Source: Musa acuminata AAA Group
Taxonomy: Eukaryota > Streptophyta > Magnoliopsida > Zingiberales > Musaceae
Length of the DNA: 64,000 bases
Direction: 5' to 3'
Assembly: GCF_036884655.1 (NCBI RefSeq)
Contig: NC_088331.1
Location: 18,037,501 to 18,101,500 of the forward strand
This document shows, piece by piece, positions 57,223-64,000 of this stretch. The notes under the pieces were generated by a model. That model was given only the letters and a program-made list of their open reading frames with translations. It did no database searches and was not told where the DNA came from. Position numbers and translations under genes: made by a program. The first letter of the stretch is position 1; every line of letters begins with the position of its first letter.

Positions 57223-60200
57223 TTAAGTATTCGGACACATCAACATTCCTAATTCTCTTCTTATGTAATCAAATTGTTCTTCACATAGGGGTTTTGTAAA
57301 GATATCAGCTAGTTGATGTTTGGTATCAATAAACTCTATGGTTACATCATGATTAGTGACATGATCTCGTATAAAGTGATGTCTAATATCAATGTGTTTT
57401 GTTCTTGAGTGTTGTATAGGATTTTTAGTTAAGCATATTGCACTCGTGTTATCACATTTAATGGGAATATCTTTAAGATTCACTTTGTAATCTTCTAAAG
57501 TGTTTTTCATCCATACAACTTGTGCATAGCATGCACTTGCTGCAATGTATTCAGCTTCGGTTGTTGATAGAGCAACCGAGTTTTGTTTCTTAGATGACCA
57601 GGATACAAGGGCATGTCCTAAAAATTGACATGATCCTGATGTGCTTTTTCTGTCTAGTCTACAGCTAGCGAAATCCGCATCAGCATAAGCTGTTAATTCA
57701 AAATTTTCTGATTTTGGGTACCATAATCCTAGATTGGTAGTTCCATTAACATATCTGAGTATTCTTTTGACTGCTTTGAGATGAGATATCTTAGGGTCTG
57801 ATTGAAATCTAGCACAAAGTCCTACACTGAACATGATGTCTGGTCTGGTGGCAGTGAGGTAAAGTAAACTTCCTATCATACCCCTATAGGTTTTTTTATC
57901 GAAGCTTTCTCCATTCTCATCAATTTCTAACTTAGTGGAGGTGCTCATAGGAGTGTCAATGGCTTTTGAATTATTCATTTTGAACTTCTTTAGCAAACTC
58001 ACAGCATATTTGGTTTGACTAATAAAGATGTCATTGCTTAGTTGTTTGATTTGTAGGCCTAAGAAGAATGTTAACTCTCCCATTAGACTCATTTCGAATT
58101 CACGACTCATAGTTTTCGCAAAGGATTCACAAAGAGATTCATTTGTAGAACCAAAGATAATATCATCAACATAAATTTGAACAATGAGAAAATTGTTTTC
58201 AAAGTTCTTGATGAATAATGTAGTATCAACCTTGCCTTTTATGAAATTATTTTCAATAAGAAAAGAACTAAGTCTCTCATACCAAGCCCTAGGAGCTTAT
58301 TTTAAACCATAGAGAGCTTTAGTTAATCTAAACACATGATTAGGGAGACTATTATTTTCAAATCCAGGAGGTTGTTCAACATAGACTTCTTCGGAAATAA
58401 AGCCATTAAGAAAGGCGCTTTTAACATCCATTTGAAACAACTTAAAATTATTACTGCTAGCGTAGGCAAGGAGCATCCTTATGGCTTCCAATCGTGCCAC
58501 AGGAGCGAAGGTTTCTTCGTAATCGATACCTTCTTCTTGGTTGAAACCTTTGGCCACTAATCTAGCCTTGTTTCTAACCACGATACCATTTTCATTTTGC
58601 TTGTTTCTGAAGACCCATTTAGTACCAATAACTAGATGATCATTTGGCCTAGGAACAAGCTTCCACACTTCATTTCTCTCAAATTGATTTAATTCATCTT
58701 GCATTGCGATAATCCATGAATCATCTTTCATGGCTTCATCAACGCATTTGGGTTCAATTTGGGAGAGAAAGGCGGTATTTGCACAAAAGGTTTTAAGAGA
58801 AGATCGTGTTTGAACTCCCTTTGATGTGTCTCCTAAGATTAGCTCCTTAGGATGAGCATCTACATACTTCCAATCCTTGGGTAAGGAAATCTGAGAAGTG
58901 GATGCATCCAAGTTGCTAGTTGGAGACGGGGTCTCGTTTAAATTTAAAGAGTCAAAATTAACATCATCGTCAAGATCATTTTTCGTGATTTCAAAAGTCT
59001 CATTGAAAACAACATGAATGGATTCTTCAATAATTAGAGTTCTTTTATTAAAGATACGAAAGGCTTTAGAAACTGTAGAATAACCCAGAAATATTCCTTC
59101 ATCGGATTTAGCATCAAATTTTCCTAAGTTGTCTTTTTCATTCAAGATAAAACACTTACACCCAAAGACTTTGAAATATGAAACGTTGGGTTTTTTATTG
59201 TTCCATAACTCATAGGGAGTTTTGGTTAGTAGAGGTCTCACTAGAACTCTATTTAAGATATAGCATGCAGTATTTACGGCTTCGGCCCAAAAATATTTGG
59301 GTAGGTTATGTTCATTCAACATGGTTCTTGCCATTTCTTGTAAATTTCGATTTTTTCTTTCTACAACTCCATTTTGTTGAGGGTTTCTAGGAGTAGAGAA
59401 ATTATGGTTGTATCCATTGAGTTCACAAAATTCTTGGAAATCATGGTTTTGAAATTCACCACCATGATCACTTCTAATTGACGAAATCATAGAACCTTTC
59501 TCATTCTGAACGAGTTTGCAAAACTTGGTAAAAGATCTAAGGCATTCACTTTTCTGTTTTAAAAAGTAAGTCCATGTGTTTCTGCTATAGTCATCTATGA
59601 TGACGAAAGCGTATTTGCTACCTCCTAGGCTTGATGTGGAGATGGGTCCGAACAAGTCCATATGGATCAATTGTAAGGGCCTAGAGGTGCTTACTTGATT
59701 TTTAGATTTGAAGCTACCCTTAATTTGTTTACCTAATTGGCAGGCATCACATACATTATCTTTGATGAACTTGATATGAGGAATTCCTCTTACAAGTTCT
59801 TTGGATGATATTTGAGTGATTAGCTTCATGCTAGCATGACCTAATCTTCTGTGCCATATCCAAGCATTCTCATTTAAAGCAGAAAAACATGTTTCATTAC
59901 ATAAATCATTGATGTCAATAGTGTATACGTTATTTTGTTTTAATGCAATCATAGATATGTTTTTGTGAGGTTTTTCAATGACGCAAGCATTAGATTCAAA
60001 TCTGATAATATATCCTTTATCACACAATTGACTAATGCTCAGGAGGTTATGTTTTAGACCATCAACTAGCAAAACATCTTCAATAGAAAAGTTGGATTTG
60101 TTACCTATGGTTCCTTTGCCAATGATTTTACCCTTGTTGTTGTCTCCGAAGGTGACATATCCTTTGTTTATGCTAGAGAGCTTAGAGAATTGGGATGAAT

Positions 60201-60273
60201 CTCCGGTCATATGCCTTGAGCATCCACTGTCAAGGTACCATCTCTTGCTCCTAGCTTGCGATGGTTTAGTTTT
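57223..60273 (-). pseudogene. pol: Pol of the right array unit, uninterrupted but with one nonsense codon
   Basis: It covers protease (just after the UAG), integrase, RT and RNase H in one frame. The only break is TAA at 58297-58299 (codon 638 from the first ATG), upstream of the RT catalytic YVDD, so no functional RT would be made. The C-terminal part 57223-58110 holds the rest of RT and RNase H ([25 protein letters not shown]). It shows the empty site (ttaacatatctgag) of the young element. Confidence 0.94.
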
Positions 60274-61861
60274 CTACAAGAAAGGATGATGTTTAGGTAC
60301 CCATTTGCTTTTGGGTTCCTCACAAATAGATCTACATTTTTTATCATGTTGCATAGAATTTGTCATGGTTCCTTTAGGAACCCATATCAATTTGTTTGGA
60401 CTCAATTTCCTGAATGGACAATAATGTGTCTTGTGACCAAACTTGCAACAAAAGTTGCATTTGCTTCTAACATGTAAGATGGGGCCTTTTACAAAGGTAG
60501 TTGGATATTGGTGAGGACTCCTCACAAATCCAATCCCACTTCTTTTGGGAGCATGACCCTTGTTTGTAAGGATCATGTTTAATGACTTGCTACCAACCTC
60601 GAATTTCTTCAAGGTGTCCTTAAGTAGCAAGTTTTCTTTTTGACAGATTTCTAGATCATGACATTTTATATATGAATTTAAACTATCATGATATTCGATT
60701 TTTAACTTATTAAAATCACACGTAAGACTATCATGTACCTTTTTTAGCAATTTGTATTTTCTATTTATAACTTTGCATTCATCAAATAAATCATGGAAGG
60801 CATTTAATAATTCATCGAAAGATAAATCAGCATCTAATAAATCCGTTACCTCCTCTCCGATGGCCATTAAGGCGTAATGAGCAACTTGCTCGGTGTTGGA
60901 CTCCTCTTCTTCAGATGCGCTCGAGTCATCCCATGTTACTTGAAGAGCCTTCTTCTTTGATGTTCTTCTTTTGACTTTGGGACAATCATTCTTGTAGTGT
61001 CCCGGCTTTTTACATTCGTAGCAGATCACTTGGTCCTTCTTGGATTCAAGTTTATTTTTCACATCGTTTTTAAACTTGTTTCTTTTGAGGAATTTCTTAA
61101 ACTTTTTTGTCAAAAGTGCTAAGTCATCATCACAGTCCTCATCACTTGAGTTTTCTCTCAAGTGGCATTCAGAAGTTTTAAGTGCCATATCCTTCCTGTT
61201 CTTTGGAAGGATGTCTTCTTGCTCTTCATGAGCTTTGCAAGTCATTTCGTAGGTCATTAATGACCCGATTAGTTCTTCAAGAGGAAAGTTGCGCAGATCT
61301 TTTGCCTCTTGAATGGCAGTGACTTTAGGATCCCAACTTTTAGGAAGGGATCTTAGTATTTTATTTACGAGTTCAAAATCCGAAAAACATTTTCCAAGTC
61401 CTTTTAGACCGTTGACGACATCCGTGAAACGGGTAAACATGTCGCCAATGGTTTCACTCGGTTTCACTCGGTTTCATTCGGAAAAGTTCAAAAGAATGCA
61501 GCAACAGATTGATTTTTGACTCTTTCACTCTACTTGTGCCCTCGTGGGTCACTTCAACTGTGTGCCAAATATCAAATGCAGTTTCGCAAGTTGAAACACG
61601 ATTAAACTCGTTTTTATCAAGTGCGCAAAATAAGGCATTCATAGCATTTGCATTAAGAGCGAAAGCCTTCTTTTCCAACTCATTCCAATCGATCATTGGA
61701 GGAGAAGACTTTGCAAATCCGTTTTCAACAAGGTTCCATAGTTCAAAATCCATAGAAATAAGAAAGATCCTCATTCGGGTCTTCCAGTAGGTGTAGTCCG
61801 TTCCACTGAACATGGGTGGACGTGTAATAGAATGCCCCTCTTGGTTTCCGGCGTATGCCAT
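60274..61861 (-). pseudogene. gag: Gag of the right array unit, frameshifted
   Basis: Same protein and same 10-base duplication (around 61455-61475) as the left unit at 53231-54818; translations of all parts are identical. Two zinc knuckles, HHPFL, and UAG at 60274-60276 in frame with pol. Confidence 0.94.
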
Positions 61862-61897
61862 CTCTCTTGGGTTTTAATCCTTTAGAGAGTTAACCTT

Positions 61898-61909
61898 GCT
61901 CTGATACTA
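61898..61909 (-). promoter_or_regulatory. Mutated primer binding site of the right unit
   Basis: GCTCTGATACTA, the same single change as at 54855-54866; two bases from the LTR at 61912. Confidence 0.85.
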
Positions 61910-61911
61910 AT

Positions 61912-63519
61912 TGTTAGGATCGAGAGCACTAAGAGGGGGGGGGGGGTGAATTAGTGCAGCGGAAATCTTACAGCGATTTTTAAAAACGAAAGCTGCGTTC
62001 GTCCGATAAAAAACGATTTCGATATAAAAGCAGAATCACAGTGCAGTTTGCGTCTAAGCACAGTTTGCGTCTAAGCGCAGTTTGCGTCTAAACTCAGTTT
62101 TACGTCTAAACACAGTTTTACGTCTAAACGCAGTTTTACGTCTAAACGCAGTTTTGCGTCTAAACGCAGTTTTACGCCCAAACGCAGTTTTACGTCTAAA
62201 CGCAGTTTTACGTCTAAACGCAGTTTTACGTCTAAACGCAGGAGAACTTTAGGACTTTACACAAATTTGAGCTCTTAGAATCACTGAAAAGATCAAGAAT
62301 TCGGTGTGGATCTGTATCCTTTCAGTGTTGAATGGGTGGGGTATTTATAGGCCCCAACCCAATTCAAATCTGGAGCTCAAAACGATCAAATCCCGGAATT
62401 TCGGGATCAGGCGGTTGCACCTCTTGACTGGAGAGGTTGCACCGCCTGGCAGAGCTCGAAGACTGAGCTCAGGCGATTGCACCTCTCTGCCAGAGCTCGA
62501 AGACTGAGCTCGATGGTTGCATCGCCTGGTAGAGCTCGAAGTCTGAGCTCGGTGGTTGCATCACCTGGCAGAGCTCGAAACTGAGCTCAGGCTGATGCAC
62601 CTCTCAGCCAGAGCTCGAAGACTGAGCTCGGTGGTTGCACCGCCTGGCAGAGCTCGAAGTCTGAGCTCGGTGGTTGCATCACCTGGCAGAGCTCGAAACT
62701 GAGCTCAGGCTGATGCACCACTCTGCCAGAGCTCGAAGACTGAGCTCGGTGGTTGCACCGCCTGGCAGAGCTCGAAACATGAGCTTTGGTGGTGCTACCT
62801 CTTGACAGAGGAGGTTGCACCGCCCAGTCTCGCTTGGAGACTGAGCCCTGGGCGATTGCACCTCTTGGCTGGGGCGGTTGCACCGCCCAGTCACGCAGCC
62901 CTGGCGGTTGCACCTCTTGGCTGGGGCGGTTGCACCGCCCAGTCACGCAGCCCTGGCGGTTGCACCTCCTGGCCTGGGCGGTTGCACCGCCTGGTGCAAT
63001 CAGGGTCCGAATGGTTCGCTCCATTCGGCCCAATTTGAATCTTTTCAGGGGCCCAATTGCCCCAAGATTAAGCTAATGGGACCACCTCCCATTTTCAAGC
63101 TTAATCATCGTGCTAACTACGATTAACTCTAAGACAACTTCTGCAGCTATGCTCCGATGCGTCAATCGCTTCTTCCGGTGAGTTTCCGACGAACTTCCGT
63201 CGATCATCCGATAAACCCTCGGTGATCCTTCTGCGGACATCCGGCATACTCCTGGACTTTGCGACGATCCACTTGGCGAGTTCCGACGAGCTTCACTTGG
63301 CAAGCTTTTGGACTTCTCGGATCTGTTCTCGCTGAATCTCCGACGACCGTCCGAACTTCCGTCGAACTCTCGAACTCCCAACGTGATCATGATCTTGACT
63401 CCGCGCAACACCTGCTGCTTGTCTTACTCTCATCGTAGTTAATCCTGCACACTTATCTCAACACATAGATTAGATAACAAATGACAATTGATTTCATCAT
63501 CAAAATCCGAGATTCAACA
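61912..63519 (-). repeat. Right (outer 5') LTR of the array
   Basis: 1608 bp. It exceeds the middle LTR by 70 bp: one extra 18-bp minisatellite unit and a 52-bp tandem duplication around 62871-62974 (ggctggggcggttgcaccg...), with one-base gains and losses that cancel. It ends GATTCAACA at 63519, followed by the target duplication CAAGG. A reversed TATA box lies near 62339. Confidence 0.93.
62044..62241. repeat. 18-bp minisatellite in the right LTR
   Basis: About 11 units of TTTTACGTCTAAACGCAG, one more than in the middle LTR, with the same deletion junction after it. Confidence 0.9.
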
Positions 63520-63524
63520 CAAGG

Positions 63525-64000
63525 GACAAAGGAAAGAGGAGATTAGTAGAAGATTTTGATCTCACCCTTTTCGATTCAAAATACCATGCTGAAAATTTTT
63601 CCTCTTTCGAACTTAGGAGTGTCAATAAGGGAAAATATGTAGATTTAAATGAACTAAGAGACTTAGAGACAATCCAATGGTTTGCAAACTTAGATCTACT
63701 TCCTATTTTGCAAATTAATGAACCCATCTATCCAAGACTTGTTAGACTGTTTTACAACAACATACAAATAGATGAAGAAGAAAGAATGTCTACCTATCTT
63801 TTAGGACAACACATCTCAATTACGGATAAATTCATTTGTGACATGATAGGCATTCCCATGAAAAGTAGAGGATTTTACTTTAGAGGATCATGGGATGATG
63901 AAACTGTTGGAACAACATATGTTGAAGCCTTAGGAACATTTTTTGTCAATCCCAACTTAGCATTTATTCCTAAAAGTTGTGAACATCTACTGCCTCTAAA
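63525..64000 (+). pseudogene. Continuation of the split ORF, putative plant transposon protein
   Basis: From the base after the CAAGG duplication the frame set by ATG 38914 stays open for 158 codons to the window edge. Recognisable stretches are VEDFDLTLFDSKYHAENFS, IYPRLVRLFYNNIQ, STYLLGQHISITDKFICDM and IGIPMKSRGFYF. This pattern (YPRLV.LFY, then I.ITD.FICDMIGIP) is that of the plant-specific 'putative plant transposon protein' domain, common in repeat-associated ORFs. Its biochemical role is unknown to me. It is disrupted here, 8 codons in, by 24.6 kb of array. Confidence 0.6.

Larger units (their letters stand above)
38938..63519 (-). mobile_element. Tandem SIRE-like array LTR-internal-LTR-internal-LTR
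   Basis: Three LTRs (38938-41039, 54869-56406, 61912-63519) enclose two internal regions in the same minus orientation. The outer flanks carry one 5-bp duplication, CAAGG, at 38933-38937 and 63520-63524; the middle LTR has none. After removing the nested element and one CATAT, the left internal region is 5505 bp, equal to the right one (56407-61911). Both share a 10-bp duplication in gag, a TAA in RT and a mutated PBS. This is a single insertion later duplicated by recombination between LTRs. Confidence 0.92.

Overview
The window is nuclear DNA from a seed plant, and almost all of it is nested LTR retrotransposons. The evidence for a plant is the dominant element family: Ty1/copia elements with 1.3-2.1 kb LTRs, an initiator-tRNA-Met primer site (TGGTATCAGAGC), a two-zinc-knuckle Gag, a DSG protease, a DD35E integrase and an AAAAAGGGGGAGAT polypurine tract next to the 3' LTR. 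These traits fit the SIRE/Maximus (Opie/Ji/SIRE1-like) lineage. A chromodomain Ty3/gypsy element is also present. I suspect a monocot but cannot fix the species. I see no convincing single-copy host gene, tRNA, rRNA or CRISPR array.

Layout. 1-10458: the 3' end of a plus-strand SIRE-like element, whose 3' LTR (504-999 and 9610-10458) is split by a minus-strand Copia element of another lineage (1000-9604; LTRs 1493 and 1492 bp; target duplication GAATG/TAATG). 10459-13994: Gypsy protease, LTR-end and Copia gag-pol relics. 13995-25925: a plus-strand LTR fragment split by a compound minus-strand element (14313-25564). That element has three LTRs and two internal regions carrying gag and a long AT-rich non-coding part but no pol. 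25926-28251: LTR and gag-pol fragments. 28252-38160: a plus-strand SIRE-like element whose 5' LTR is split by a chromodomain Gypsy element (28986-35411; two 792-bp LTRs). 38161-38937: a 5' flank rich in palindromes, then the first 8 codons of an ORF.

38938-63519 is the most striking region: a tandem array LTR-internal-LTR-internal-LTR on the minus strand, bounded by one 5-bp target duplication (CAAGG). The two internal regions are each 5505 bp once a later insertion is subtracted, and they carry the same inactivating lesions. The left one was then hit by an apparently young SIRE-like element (42388-50706) with equal-length, seemingly identical 1283-bp LTRs, a CATAT duplication and long open gag and pol frames. 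Past the array, the ORF begun at 38914 resumes in frame at 63525 and runs off the window; it resembles the 'putative plant transposon protein' family.

How the parts work together: each intact element would be transcribed from a TATA box in its 5' LTR, primed by initiator tRNA-Met, packaged by Gag and copied and integrated by Pol. In the SIRE-like copies gag and pol share a frame and are separated by a single UAG, and the protease active site lies between that UAG and the first pol ATG. This points to stop-codon readthrough or an equivalent bypass. Most other copies are dead, largely through C-to-T/G-to-A nonsense changes.
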